This document shows, piece by piece, positions 11,072 through 20,035 of a stretch of DNA of 34,419 nt. The DNA is from an uncultured Actinomycetes bacterium (GTDB lineage Bacteria; Actinomycetota; UBA4738; CALAEC01): the NCBI GenBank assembly GCA_937890785.1, contig CALAEC010000051.1, positions 1 to 34,419 of the forward strand, in the 5' to 3' direction. The stretch's first letter is position 1. Every line of letters begins with the position of its first letter. A program made the translations under genes and the position numbers. The notes below the pieces were generated by a model. It was not told where the DNA came from, did no database searches, and saw nothing but the letters and a program-made list of their open reading frames with translations.

Positions 11072-12136
11072 CTACAGGACGACGTGCGCGGTCGTCCCGA
11101 TGGGGACGAGGTCGTACAGCTCCTCGACGTCGTCCATCAGCATCCGGATGCATCCGTGGGAGGCATAGCTCCCGATCGAGTACGAGGCGGAGGTGCCGTG
11201 GATCCGGATGCCCGGCGCGTCGAGGTACAGGGCCCGGGTGCCCAGTGGGTTGTCGGGACCGCCCGGGATCAGGTCGGGGAGGCTCTTCCCCCAGCCCTCG
11301 GGGGCGGGGTTGATCCACACGGGGTTCTCCGCCTTGTCCATGACCGTCCACTCCCCCGTCGGCGTCGGGTACTGCGGCGAGCCGGCGGCCACGGGGTAGC
11401 TCCTGACCCGCCGGAGTCCCTCGAACAGCGTCAGCTCGAGGTCGGACAGGTCCACCACGATCGTGCTCCCGAGATCCGCCTTGCCGACCTCGGGCTCGAT
11501 CCGCTCGGTGGGAAGCGCCACCCGGATCGAGCCGTCCAGCATCGCGGCCCGCAACGCCCGTCGCGCGTCCCGGACGGCCAGCTCGCGGCCGAACTTCGGC
11601 CGGCGGAGCACCAGCTCCCCATCGTCATAGTCGACCGAGGCGTCCGACGGGGCCACGACCACCTGCTCGGCTGCCGCCCCGACGAAGTCTCGGAGGCGGG
11701 CGGCGTCGGGCCGATACCGCACCAGTCCCTCGTGGGTGATGGGCCGGTCCGCGAGCCGGCGGAACACGCGCTCGGGCCACGAATAGCCCTCGTTCAGACC
11801 GAGCGCCTGGTCGACCGCGGCTTCGACCTCAGCGATCGTCCCGAGCTCGCCGGGACTGACCTGCCACACCTGGTCGGCGGCTTCCACGACGATCTCGCGC
11901 CCGAGGTCCGCCTCGATCTCGGCCTGCACGGTGGCCACGGCCTCATCCCGTGACAGCTCACCCACGTCGACGCCGGCGATCCGCACGCCGGGCAGGAGGC
12001 GGTCGGAAGTAGCCACGTCGTACCGGTACGTGGCGTACGCCGTTCCACCGCCAAAAAGCAGCAGACCGAGCACGATCGAAACCGCAACGCGGGCGCTTCC
12101 TCGCGTCTTTGGGGCCGCGTGACGCCTGTTCCTCAC
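11072..12136 (-). CDS. L,D-transpeptidase (YkuD) with N-terminal TM and peptidoglycan-binding-like region
   Basis: TIVVDLSDLELTLFEGLRRVRSYPVAAGSPQYPTPTGEWTV...IRIHGTSASYSIGSYASHGCIRMLMDDVEELYDLV (HxxxxxxxxxxxSHGCIR catalytic motif). Start called at GTG 12136 (alternative ATG 12145). Confidence 0.93.
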   Translation of the reverse strand: MRNRRHAAPKTRGSARVAVSIVLGLLLFGGGTAYATYRYDVATSDRLLPGVRIAGVDVGELSRDEAVATVQAEIEADLGREIVVEAADQVWQVSPGELGTIAEVEAAVDQALGLNEGYSWPERVFRRLADRPITHEGLVRYRPDAARLRDFVGAAAEQVVVAPSDASVDYDDGELVLRRPKFGRELAVRDARRALRAAMLDGSIRVALPTERIEPEVGKADLGSTIVVDLSDLELTLFEGLRRVRSYPVAAGSPQYPTPTGEWTVMDKAENPVWINPAPEGWGKSLPDLIPGGPDNPLGTRALYLDAPGIRIHGTSASYSIGSYASHGCIRMLMDDVEELYDLVPIGTTAHVVL

Positions 12137-12143
12137 GTCAAGC

Positions 12144-12149
12144 ATCGTA
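12144..12149 (-). promoter_or_regulatory. Putative leaderless -10 (TACGAT) for the L,D-transpeptidase gene
   Basis: TACGAT-GCTTGAC-GTG: 7 nt between hexamer and GTG 12136; overlaps the alternative ATG. Confidence 0.4.
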
Positions 12150-12167
12150 CCCGGGGCCCCTGTGCCG

Positions 12168-13595
12168 TCAACCCCCCGATCGGCCGATGGGGACGCCGAC
12201 GGCCACGGCGTACGTCCGGCGGTCCAGCGACACCTGCGCGGGCAGCACGGGCGCGCCGGCCGCCTCGATCAGGACGGGCGTGGGCGTCTCGGGGAGCGGC
12301 ACGACGACGACGGACGCTGCGGGGATCTCCAGCGCCTGCGGCTCGAGGCCGGGAGCGCCCAGCGGCGACACCGTGACCTGGGCCGTGCCGCCGCCGGGGT
12401 TCTGGAGGACCAGGGCCGCGGGCCCGCCCTCAGGAGGCGTGGCGGGCAGCGCCACCCATCTGCCCTTGGCCGCGGCGGATCCGCCGGTCGAGGCCAGGTC
12501 GCCGGGCTCGGGGGCCGGCGGCTCGGCCGGCTCCTCCCGTCGTTCCTCACCCTGACCGCCCTGCCGCCGCCGTCGCTCCCGGCGGGGCTCGGGCGGCGGC
12601 TCCGGCACCGGCGGGACCAGCAAGCGTCCGGCCAGCAGCGGCGCGGCGCCCTCTCCCTGGACCAGCACGCCGCTGGCGCCGCCGGGGAGATCCACGGTCG
12701 TGGCCGATCCGCCCGACACCGACTCGAGGTCGACCAGCGGCGTCTGCCCGGCCTCCCCCATGGCGTCGGCCCGGAAGGCGGCTTCGTCACCGGGTGCGGA
12801 CACCACGAGGCGGCCGGCGCCCGGGTCGCCCGAGCCCGGCAGGACCCACGAGGTCGCGGGAGCCGGCGTGCCGATGACGGACCGAACCCCCGCGGTCGAG
12901 GTGTGGACACCCCCGACGACGACCCGCCCCAGGTGCGCCACCACCGCCGCGGCCACCCCGGCCTCGCCGAGGGCGAACCGACCGACCGAGACCGCCTTCA
13001 CCTGGCCGGGCTCGAGGACCAGCCCACGGAGCCGGCCGTGCCGGATCGGCCCGGCCTCCCCAAGCAGACGCACGTCCAGAACCGCCTCCGACCCGAAGGG
13101 GTTGTGGATCACCACGGTGGCGTCCTGTCCGCGCAGCGTGCTGGCCTCCGGGACGAACCACTCGGTGGCGGGGTGCTCGGCACACGGCTCGGCGCCGACG
13201 CCTCCCTCGCCGTCGGGCCGCGCCGTGACCATCCCCGCCGTCACCACCGAGCCGAAGAACTCGACCACGGTGGCCGAGGCCATCTCCGGCGCGGGCACCT
13301 CGATATAGGCGTGGGTCATCGGGGCGAGGGTGGAGGGGATCGAGCTTGGGGGGCCCGCCCCGGTGCGGCTGGTGACGACCACGTCGGCGGAGAGCTCCGT
13401 GGGATTCGCCACGACGATCCACGCCCGCCACCCCTGTCCCCCGCCGTGCGGACAGTACCGGGCGCCCGACACGCCGGGCCCGGCGATCGAGCGAGAGACG
13501 GGCGCGGCGCCGAGACGCCGTTCCATCAGCAGGCCTCCCGCCACCACGGCCGTAACGACCGCTGCGGCCAGCACGACGCGAGCCCGCACCGTCAC
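12168..13595 (-). CDS. DUF5719-like secreted/membrane-anchored protein
   Basis: VTVRARVVLAAAVVTAVVAGGLLMERRLG... signal anchor; repeated WIVVANPTE.../VVIHNPFG.../LVLQNPGG beta segments; immediately downstream of the GT2 gene with GTGA overlap. Confidence 0.75.
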   Translation of the reverse strand: MTVRARVVLAAAVVTAVVAGGLLMERRLGAAPVSRSIAGPGVSGARYCPHGGGQGWRAWIVVANPTELSADVVVTSRTGAGPPSSIPSTLAPMTHAYIEVPAPEMASATVVEFFGSVVTAGMVTARPDGEGGVGAEPCAEHPATEWFVPEASTLRGQDATVVIHNPFGSEAVLDVRLLGEAGPIRHGRLRGLVLEPGQVKAVSVGRFALGEAGVAAAVVAHLGRVVVGGVHTSTAGVRSVIGTPAPATSWVLPGSGDPGAGRLVVSAPGDEAAFRADAMGEAGQTPLVDLESVSGGSATTVDLPGGASGVLVQGEGAAPLLAGRLLVPPVPEPPPEPRRERRRRQGGQGEERREEPAEPPAPEPGDLASTGGSAAAKGRWVALPATPPEGGPAALVLQNPGGGTAQVTVSPLGAPGLEPQALEIPAASVVVVPLPETPTPVLIEAAGAPVLPAQVSLDRRTYAVAVGVPIGRSGG

Positions 13596-16500
13596 GTTCG
13601 GCTCACCTCGGGGACGGCCGGCACCTCGTCGGTCGTCACCGCCTCCATGGGCTCGGCTCGTTCGTCGCGCCGGCGCACCAACCACATCGCCACTGCCCAG
13701 AGCAGACCGAGCGCCACCAGCTCCACGGTTCGTCGCGGGCCTCCGTCGAACGACACCGTCACCGCCCCCGGGCGGCCCTCGAACCCGATGCCCCACCCGA
13801 ACGCGGGGAACGGGACCGCCTCTCCGGCCGGCGATCGAGCCCGCCACCGCGGGTCGAAGCGGTCGGCCACGAGGAGGAGCGAGACGCCTCCCTCGGGAAC
13901 GGTCCCCTCAAGCGCGTCAGGACCGCCCCGCAGCCGTTCCGCGGTGGCGCCGCTCACGTCGGCCGGCGCGAGGAGTGACCTGGATCGCGCCGCGGCCACG
14001 GCACCCTCGCCGGGGACGACCGCGGCGGACGGCACGGCCCTGGCGTTCCGGTAGATGGCCAGCCCCCCGGCTCGCTGGACGAGGTCGAGGTCGACCTGTT
14101 CGCCGAGCCGGCGGGCCGCCGGCGCCGGGAGACGGTCCTCGCCGGCCACCACGTATCGGATCCCCATCGGGCCGAGGAGCGCTCCCGCGTGCACCACCCG
14201 CCCCTCGAGCACGGCCGCCAGCACCGCCTCCACCCGGTCGAGAGCGGCGTCGTCAGGCGGGAGGCCGATGGCGAGCACGGACCGCCCCGCCCGGCCGGTG
14301 ACGCCGTACGCGACCTCCGTCCTTCCTGCCGCCACGACCCCTTCGGGATCGCCGCCGGGAGGCGGGAACGGCAGGCCGTCGTCTTCGGCGAGCCACAGGA
14401 CCCGGAAGGGAACCCCCGGTTCGGTCGAGGTGACCACGGGCCACGCAGCGGCCACCCGGCCCTCCCCCACCGCCCAGCCGCCCGCGAGCGCGCGGACGAC
14501 CTGGCCGCCCACCCCGAGGACCAGCACCACCGTTGTCAGTGCGGCCACGATCTGCGGAGTCCCGAAGGCGGCCCGTCGCACCCCGTGCGGCATGCCGGCC
14601 ACACCGAGGCCGACCAGGATCGCGAGCCAGAACGCCGCCGCGGCCAGGTACGGGACGGGCTCGCCGACGGCGGACGGGAGCCTGCCGGCGGCCGCGAGCC
14701 AGGCCAGGGGGATCCCAGTGGCCGCCACGAGCAGCGAGCGCCACGCCGCCCGTCGTTCCACGGCCACGGCGAACGCCAGCGCTCCGGCCACCGGAAGAAA
14801 GACCGCCGTCAGGCCCGAGCCGGGCCCTGGGCCGGGGGTCAGCCGGAGCAGGTCGACGAACCGGGCTCGCGCCGGGGCTGTCGGCCCGGCGCCGGCGTCG
14901 GCCAGCGTGACGAGGAAGGGAAGCAGGAGCAACGCCGCCACCACGGCGACCGCCACGGCCAGCGGGACCCCCCGGATCCGGCTCCCCCGCGGCTCCGGGA
15001 TCACCGCGAGGGGCGCGACGCCCAGCCCGACGGCGACCCATGCCGAAGGCTCGAAGGCCGTGGCCACGGCCAGCGCCATCCCCGTGCCGACCGTCCAGGC
15101 CATGGGCCGTGTCGGTCCGGCGGGGGCGAATCCCTCCACCAGCCGCGAGGCCACGATCGGCAGCGCCACGAGGAGGACGATGACCGAGACCCGGCCCTCG
15201 GAGGCCGCCCACAGCGCCGGCGCGGCCACGGCGTACGACAGCGCGGCCACCACAGCGGCGCCGGCGCGGAGCCCCAGCCTCCGTGCGGCGGCGTAGCAGG
15301 ACACGCCGGCGGCCACGGGGCCGAGCGCTACCAGGAGTCGGCCCAGGAGATCGGGGTTGCCGAGCGCCAGGACGCTTCCCACGCCGAGCGGGACCAGCGC
15401 GGGGCTGGCCAGCTCGGGCCCACCGAACGCGGTCTGCCGCCAGGACGCCGCGAACGCCCCGAAGAAGGACGCGGCATCCGAGGGGAACACGGGCATCGCC
15501 CCGCCCTCGATCGTCGACGCGAACAGCACCTCGCGGAAAGCGACAAGCGTGACGACGGCCGCCCCGATCCAGGCCACGGCCACGGGATGGTCGGCCACCA
15601 CGGAAGCCACGCGTTCACCCAGCGGCGGTGCCTCGAGCTCCTCTCCCTCCTCCACCTGGGCCGCGCGCCTGCCGACCAACACGCCCGACGCTTGGGTGGC
15701 CCACCGCTGCACTCGCCATCCTGCCGGGGACATGAACCTCGTGATCTCCCGTTCCGACACCCGTCGGACCCGCTGGGCCCGGGCGCGGCGGGCGATCGTG
15801 CCGGGGAGGTGGCCCAGGGTCCATCCCCACGCCGCCACCGCCTCGCCGGCTCGCTCGAAGCGACGGCCCAGCAGGGACAGGACGATCCGGCCGAGGCCCA
15901 GGAGCACTGAAAGCGGGAGGATCCAGGCGAGGGTCCACGGCCGATAGTTGACGAGCATCGCCGCCAGCGCCGCTCGCTCGGCCTCGTACCTCGGACGGAC
16001 GACGCCGCCGGGCCGCTCGCCTCGAGCCCGAGCCATCCTGTGGACGGCCACGGCCCGGGGCGTCACCAGGATGCGGTACCCGGCGAGCCGGATCCGCCAG
16101 CACAGGTCGAGGTCGGGCCATGCCAGCCGCACATCCGGCGGGCCGACCCGCTCGAGCACCTCCCGGGACACCAGCATCACGGCGGACGAGACGAACAGGA
16201 CCTCCCGCGGCGCGTCGTACTGGCCCTGGTCGAGCTCTCCCTCCTCGACCGGAGAATGCGGAGCGCCGAACCGGTCGGCACTGAACCCGACCTCGAGCAG
16301 GACCCGGCCGTCCCAGTCGAGGACCTTCGGGCCCACCACCCCCGCTCCGGACACACGCTCGGCTTCCTCGACCAGCCGGGCCACGGCGCTCGGAGCCAGC
16401 GCGACGTCGTCATGCAGCAGCAGGAGGAAGTCGACGCGCCGGACCGCGGGGATGTCCAACACCCGCTGGATCGCTCCGGCGTACCCGAGGTTGCGCTCGG

Positions 16501-16693
16501 TGCGGACCACCCGATTCGCGCCGAGCGAACGCTCGAGGATCTCGGCCGAGCCATCGGTGGAAGCGTTGTCGACGGCCAGGACGCCCAACCGCGGGTGGGT
16601 CTGCCGGGCCAACGACCGCAGCGCGCGAGGCAGCCACGCGGCGCCGTTCCGCGTGACGAGCACGGCCAGGACGGACGGGACATCGATCTGCAT
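13592..16693 (-). CDS. Large family-2 glycosyltransferase fused to a polytopic membrane domain
   Basis: 1033 aa; VLAVLVTRNGAAWLPRALRSLARQTHPRLGVLAVDNASTDGSAEILE...LLLLHDDVALAP... followed by many hydrophobic segments. Confidence 0.88.
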   Translation of the reverse strand: MQIDVPSVLAVLVTRNGAAWLPRALRSLARQTHPRLGVLAVDNASTDGSAEILERSLGANRVVRTERNLGYAGAIQRVLDIPAVRRVDFLLLLHDDVALAPSAVARLVEEAERVSGAGVVGPKVLDWDGRVLLEVGFSADRFGAPHSPVEEGELDQGQYDAPREVLFVSSAVMLVSREVLERVGPPDVRLAWPDLDLCWRIRLAGYRILVTPRAVAVHRMARARGERPGGVVRPRYEAERAALAAMLVNYRPWTLAWILPLSVLLGLGRIVLSLLGRRFERAGEAVAAWGWTLGHLPGTIARRARAQRVRRVSEREITRFMSPAGWRVQRWATQASGVLVGRRAAQVEEGEELEAPPLGERVASVVADHPVAVAWIGAAVVTLVAFREVLFASTIEGGAMPVFPSDAASFFGAFAASWRQTAFGGPELASPALVPLGVGSVLALGNPDLLGRLLVALGPVAAGVSCYAAARRLGLRAGAAVVAALSYAVAAPALWAASEGRVSVIVLLVALPIVASRLVEGFAPAGPTRPMAWTVGTGMALAVATAFEPSAWVAVGLGVAPLAVIPEPRGSRIRGVPLAVAVAVVAALLLLPFLVTLADAGAGPTAPARARFVDLLRLTPGPGPGSGLTAVFLPVAGALAFAVAVERRAAWRSLLVAATGIPLAWLAAAGRLPSAVGEPVPYLAAAAFWLAILVGLGVAGMPHGVRRAAFGTPQIVAALTTVVLVLGVGGQVVRALAGGWAVGEGRVAAAWPVVTSTEPGVPFRVLWLAEDDGLPFPPPGGDPEGVVAAGRTEVAYGVTGRAGRSVLAIGLPPDDAALDRVEAVLAAVLEGRVVHAGALLGPMGIRYVVAGEDRLPAPAARRLGEQVDLDLVQRAGGLAIYRNARAVPSAAVVPGEGAVAAARSRSLLAPADVSGATAERLRGGPDALEGTVPEGGVSLLLVADRFDPRWRARSPAGEAVPFPAFGWGIGFEGRPGAVTVSFDGGPRRTVELVALGLLWAVAMWLVRRRDERAEPMEAVTTDEVPAVPEVSRT

Positions 16694-16733
16694 CCGGGTG
16701 GCCCAGCGTAGTCGGGTTCAGAGGGCGAAATGA

Positions 16734-16760
16734 AGGAGGGGGGCCACAGGGGCCCCCCTC
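16734..16760 (-). terminator. Intrinsic-terminator-like hairpin after the Lys/Arg-rich gene
   Basis: GGAGGGGGGCC-loop-GGCCCCCCTCC stem, followed on minus by TTCATTTCG. Confidence 0.6.
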
Positions 16761-16781
16761 CGTTCGCCTGGCGCCTCGAGG

Positions 16782-17141
16782 CTACGCCTTCTTCCTCCTC
16801 GAGGTGGTCCGCCTGGTGGACTTGCGCGCCGTGGCCCGCTTCCTGGGCCTCCGAGCCGCCGTCGTCTTCTTCCGACGAGTCGACTTCCTGCGCGCGGTCG
16901 TCCTCTTGGCAGTCGTCCGCTTCCGCGACGTCCCCTTCCGCTTCCGCGTCACCGCGGCCTTCTTCGCGGCCCTGGACCTCGCTGCCGACTTCCGCTTCCG
17001 CGTCGCCGCGGCCTTCTTCCCCGCGGTCGTCCGCTTCCGGCTGCTCGTCTTCCTCGCGGTGGTCTTCCTCCGCGCCGGCGCCTTCTTGCGGGCCGTCGAC
17101 TTGCGTGCGGTCGACTTCCTCCTCCTCCGCGCTGTCGCCAT
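16782..17141 (-). CDS. Lys/Arg/Thr/Ser-rich histone-H1-tail-like basic protein
   Basis: MATARRRRKSTARKSTARKKAPARRKTTARKTSSRKRTTAGKKAAATRKRKSAARSRAAKKAAVTRKRKGTSRKRTT...; SD GGAGGTGACC before ATG; no globular domain. Confidence 0.8.
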   Translation of the reverse strand: MATARRRRKSTARKSTARKKAPARRKTTARKTSSRKRTTAGKKAAATRKRKSAARSRAAKKAAVTRKRKGTSRKRTTAKRTTARRKSTRRKKTTAARRPRKRATARKSTRRTTSRRKKA

Positions 17142-17160
17142 GGTCACCTCCTCTCCACGC

Positions 17161-17388
17161 TCAGGACGCCATGCGCTTCAGGCGTCGTCGCTCTCGCTCG
17201 CTCATGCCTCCCCACACGCCGTACCGCTCGTCGCGGCGCAGCGCGTAGTTGAGGCACTCGATCCGGACCGTGCACTCGGCGCAGATGCGCTTCGCCTCGC
17301 GCGACGATCCACCCTTCTCGGGGAAGAAGATCTCCGGGTCGAACTCCCGGCACCTCGCCCTCTCTTGCCATGGGATGTAGTGGTGCAT
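17161..17388 (-). CDS. whiB: WhiB-family iron-sulfur transcriptional regulator
   Basis: MHHYIPWQERARCREFDPEIFFPEKGGSSREAKRICAECTVRIECLNYALRRDERYGVWGGMSERERRRLKRMAS; four Cys (C..CxxCxxxxxC) and GVWGG turn. Confidence 0.95.
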   Translation of the reverse strand: MHHYIPWQERARCREFDPEIFFPEKGGSSREAKRICAECTVRIECLNYALRRDERYGVWGGMSERERRRLKRMAS

Positions 17389-17405
17389 CCGCCTCCCCCG
17401 CCGTC

Positions 17406-17425
17406 GAACTACACAAGTGTAATTC
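17406..17425 (-). promoter_or_regulatory. Palindromic motif GAATTACACTTGTGTAG upstream of whiB
   Basis: Perfect TACAC-TT-GTGTA; GAATTACA and arm spacing shared with the DUF3499 upstream motif. Confidence 0.5.
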
Positions 17426-17509
17426 TGGACGGAGCGCACCACGTTTGTCCAGTCCCAATGATGAACTTTTTTCACAGACGTTTGAAGGAACTTTGGGCGG
17501 TTCGAACGC

Positions 17510-17518
17510 TGTGGATAA
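17510..17518 (-). promoter_or_regulatory. Perfect DnaA-box sequence TTATCCACA
   Basis: Plus strand TGTGGATAA, just beyond the fbiC stop in the whiB upstream region. Confidence 0.4.
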
Positions 17519-17519
17519 C

Positions 17520-19997
17520 TCAGCGAGATGGTGTTGGCACAACGCGCTCGTATGTGGTAGTGCGCTGCACGGGCACACGACCGAGCGCTCTGATCGCCTC
17601 GATGAACTCGTGCGGCTCCTTTCGGATGCCGTGTTCCGAGCCGGCCATGCGCGAGATCGTCTCCTCCATCAACGTTCCGCCGAAGTCGTTCGCGCCGCCG
17701 CGGAGGATCACCTCGCTCGCATCCATGCCGAGCTTCACCCACGAAACCTGCACGTTGTCGATGCGTCCGTCGAGCAGGAGGCGGGCCACGGCGTGCATGC
17801 GACGGTCCTCCTCGAACGTCGACGACGGACGGGCCTTCCCGGCCAGGTAGATCGGCGCGTTCTGGTGCACGAACGGAAGCGGCACGAACTCGGTGAAGCC
17901 GCCCGTCCGGTCCTGGATGCGGGCGAGCCGGCGGATGTGCGCCACCCAGTGCGGCGGCGCGTCGACGTGCCCGTACATGATCGTCGATGAGGACCGCAAG
18001 CCGACCTCGTGCGCGGCGGTGACGACCTCCTCCCACGTGTCGGCCGGCAGCTTGCCCTTCGTCAGGACCCACCGCACCTCGTCGTCGAGGATCTCCGCGG
18101 CCGTTCCCGGGATGGAGCCGAGCCCGCGGGCCACGCACTCCTGGAGGAACTCGCGGAACGAGATCCCCAGCCGGGTGGCCCCGTTCAGCACCTCCATCGG
18201 GCTGAACGCGTGCAGGTGGATCCCGGGCACCCGGGCCTTCACCGCGTCCAGCAACCGGAAGTAGAAGTCGCCGGGGAGGTCGGGGTGGATGCCGCCCTGT
18301 ATGCACACCTCGGTGGCCCCGTAGACCCAGGCCTCCTCGGCCCGGTCGGCCACCTCGCGGAGTGTCAGCGTGTACGCCTCCGGATCGACCTCGCGCTGGG
18401 CGAACGCGCAGAACCGGCAGCCCACGTAGCAGACGTTCGTGAAGTTGATGTTCCGATTCACCACGTAGGTGATCTCGTCCCCGACCGCCTGGCGGCGGAG
18501 GTCGTCGGCCACCCGGCACAGGGCCTCCAGCGTCGCCCCCTCGGCCTCGAACAGAGCCAGGGCCTCCGGCTCCGTGATGTCGTCGGGCCTGTGGGCCTCG
18601 GCCTTGCGGAGGACGGATCGGACCGTGGCGTCGATCCGGGAGGGGTCCCGACGGCGGACGGCCCAGGCCCGGGTGGCCTCGACCTCCAGCCCGTCGAGAT
18701 CCCCGTACACCTCGTCGGCGTCCGCGCGGAGTCCCGCACCGGGGCCCTTGGCGAAGGCGAGGTCGGTCCGCCGCGGTTTCCATTGGACCTCCGGGTCCTG
18801 CCACGGGATCGGCTCGGCCTGCTGCCCCTCGCGGGCCAGCCCGTCGTCCCCGAGGAGCGCAGCCACCGGCGCGCGCATCTTCCCGGCGAGGTAGGGGTCC
18901 GGGCGGGCGGCGTACTCGGGGTAGACGCAGAGTCGCTCGCGGAGCTGAAGCCCCTCCTCCCCGGTTCGCGCCCGGAGCGCGTCGAGCTTCGGCCACGGCG
19001 CCTCGGGGTTCACGTGGTCCGGTGTGATCGGCGAGACGCCGCCCCAGTCGTTGATCCCCGCGCCGAGGAGCTTCGCCGGGTCGGACAGGTTCGGCGGGGC
19101 CTGCACGTTGACCCGGGGCCCCAGGATCACCCGGGTCGCCGCCACCGCGGCCAGGAACTCCTGGTCGCCCGGCTCGGGGTGATCGTGCATCCGCGTGTCC
19201 GGCTTCGCCCGGAAGTTCTGCACGATGACCTCCTGGACGTGCCGGTACCGGCGGTGGAGGTCACGGATGGCGAACATCGACGCTGCTCGCTCGCGGGCGG
19301 TCTCGCCGATCCCGACGAGGATCCCGGTGGTGAACGGGATCGCCAGGCGCCCGGCGTCCTCGATCGTTCGCAGGCGGACGGCCGGCACCTTGTCCGGCGA
19401 GCCGTGGTGCGGCATGCCCTTCTCTGTCAGCCGCTCGGTGGACTGCTCCAGCATCAATCCCATCGACGCGGACACGTGCTTCAGCCGTGCCAGGTCCTCG
19501 TACCGCATCACGCCCGGGTTCAGGTGGGGGAGGAGGCCGGTCTCCTCGATGACGCGGATGGCCGCCGCTCGAACGTAGTCGAGCGTGGAGCGGTATCCCC
19601 GCTCCTCGAGCCATCGACGAGCCACCGGGTACCGGTCCTCGGGACGGTCGCCCAGCGTGAACAGCGCCTCCTTGCATCCGGCGCGCCGCCCCGATTCGGC
19701 GATCGCCACCACTTCCTCCAGCGAGAGGAACGGGCTCTCCAGCCGCGCCGGCGCCTTGGCGAACGTGCAGTAGTGACACACGTCGCGGCACAGCATCGTC
19801 AACGGGATGAACACCTTCCGCGAGTACGTGATGACCCGGCCGTGACCGAGGTCGCGAAGCGACGCGGACACCCGGAGGAGCTCCTCGAGCATCGGACCGC
19901 GGGCCTCCATCAGCGCGGTGGCCTCGTCGATCGACAGCGACCGGCCGGCCTCGGCGCGGCGGATCGCCCGTCGGACAGCGTGGTCGGAGACCGGCAT
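17520..19997 (-). CDS. fbiC: FO synthase, fused CofG/CofH radical SAM protein
   Basis: Two radical SAM cores: CRDVCHYCTF and CYVGCRFCAF; GINDWGGVSPIT and GGANDFGGTLMEE signatures; about 825 aa from ATG 19997. Confidence 0.97.
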   Translation of the reverse strand: MPVSDHAVRRAIRRAEAGRSLSIDEATALMEARGPMLEELLRVSASLRDLGHGRVITYSRKVFIPLTMLCRDVCHYCTFAKAPARLESPFLSLEEVVAIAESGRRAGCKEALFTLGDRPEDRYPVARRWLEERGYRSTLDYVRAAAIRVIEETGLLPHLNPGVMRYEDLARLKHVSASMGLMLEQSTERLTEKGMPHHGSPDKVPAVRLRTIEDAGRLAIPFTTGILVGIGETARERAASMFAIRDLHRRYRHVQEVIVQNFRAKPDTRMHDHPEPGDQEFLAAVAATRVILGPRVNVQAPPNLSDPAKLLGAGINDWGGVSPITPDHVNPEAPWPKLDALRARTGEEGLQLRERLCVYPEYAARPDPYLAGKMRAPVAALLGDDGLAREGQQAEPIPWQDPEVQWKPRRTDLAFAKGPGAGLRADADEVYGDLDGLEVEATRAWAVRRRDPSRIDATVRSVLRKAEAHRPDDITEPEALALFEAEGATLEALCRVADDLRRQAVGDEITYVVNRNINFTNVCYVGCRFCAFAQREVDPEAYTLTLREVADRAEEAWVYGATEVCIQGGIHPDLPGDFYFRLLDAVKARVPGIHLHAFSPMEVLNGATRLGISFREFLQECVARGLGSIPGTAAEILDDEVRWVLTKGKLPADTWEEVVTAAHEVGLRSSSTIMYGHVDAPPHWVAHIRRLARIQDRTGGFTEFVPLPFVHQNAPIYLAGKARPSSTFEEDRRMHAVARLLLDGRIDNVQVSWVKLGMDASEVILRGGANDFGGTLMEETISRMAGSEHGIRKEPHEFIEAIRALGRVPVQRTTTYERVVPTPSR

Positions 19998-20002
19998 CGG
20001 TC

Positions 20003-20035
20003 GCGAGCCTAGCACCGAGCCGACGGTAGGCTTGC
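20003..20035. promoter_or_regulatory. Divergent promoter with mirror-image TAGGCT -10 elements for fbiC and cofD
   Basis: AGCCTA 20006-20011 (minus TAGGCT, 8 nt to fbiC ATG) and TAGGCT 20027-20032 (7 nt to cofD GTG). Confidence 0.5.

Noticed and set aside
10940-11953. 337-aa plus-strand ORF covering the candidate sRNA and L,D-transpeptidase
   Set aside because: Antisense to a conserved YkuD gene with shadow-ORF composition; no homology recognised.
16880-17140. Repetitive CTTCCGCTTCCGCGTC blocks as a possible DNA repeat array
   Set aside because: Explained by codon repetition in the Lys/Arg-rich coding sequence; unit length is irregular and there are no spacers.
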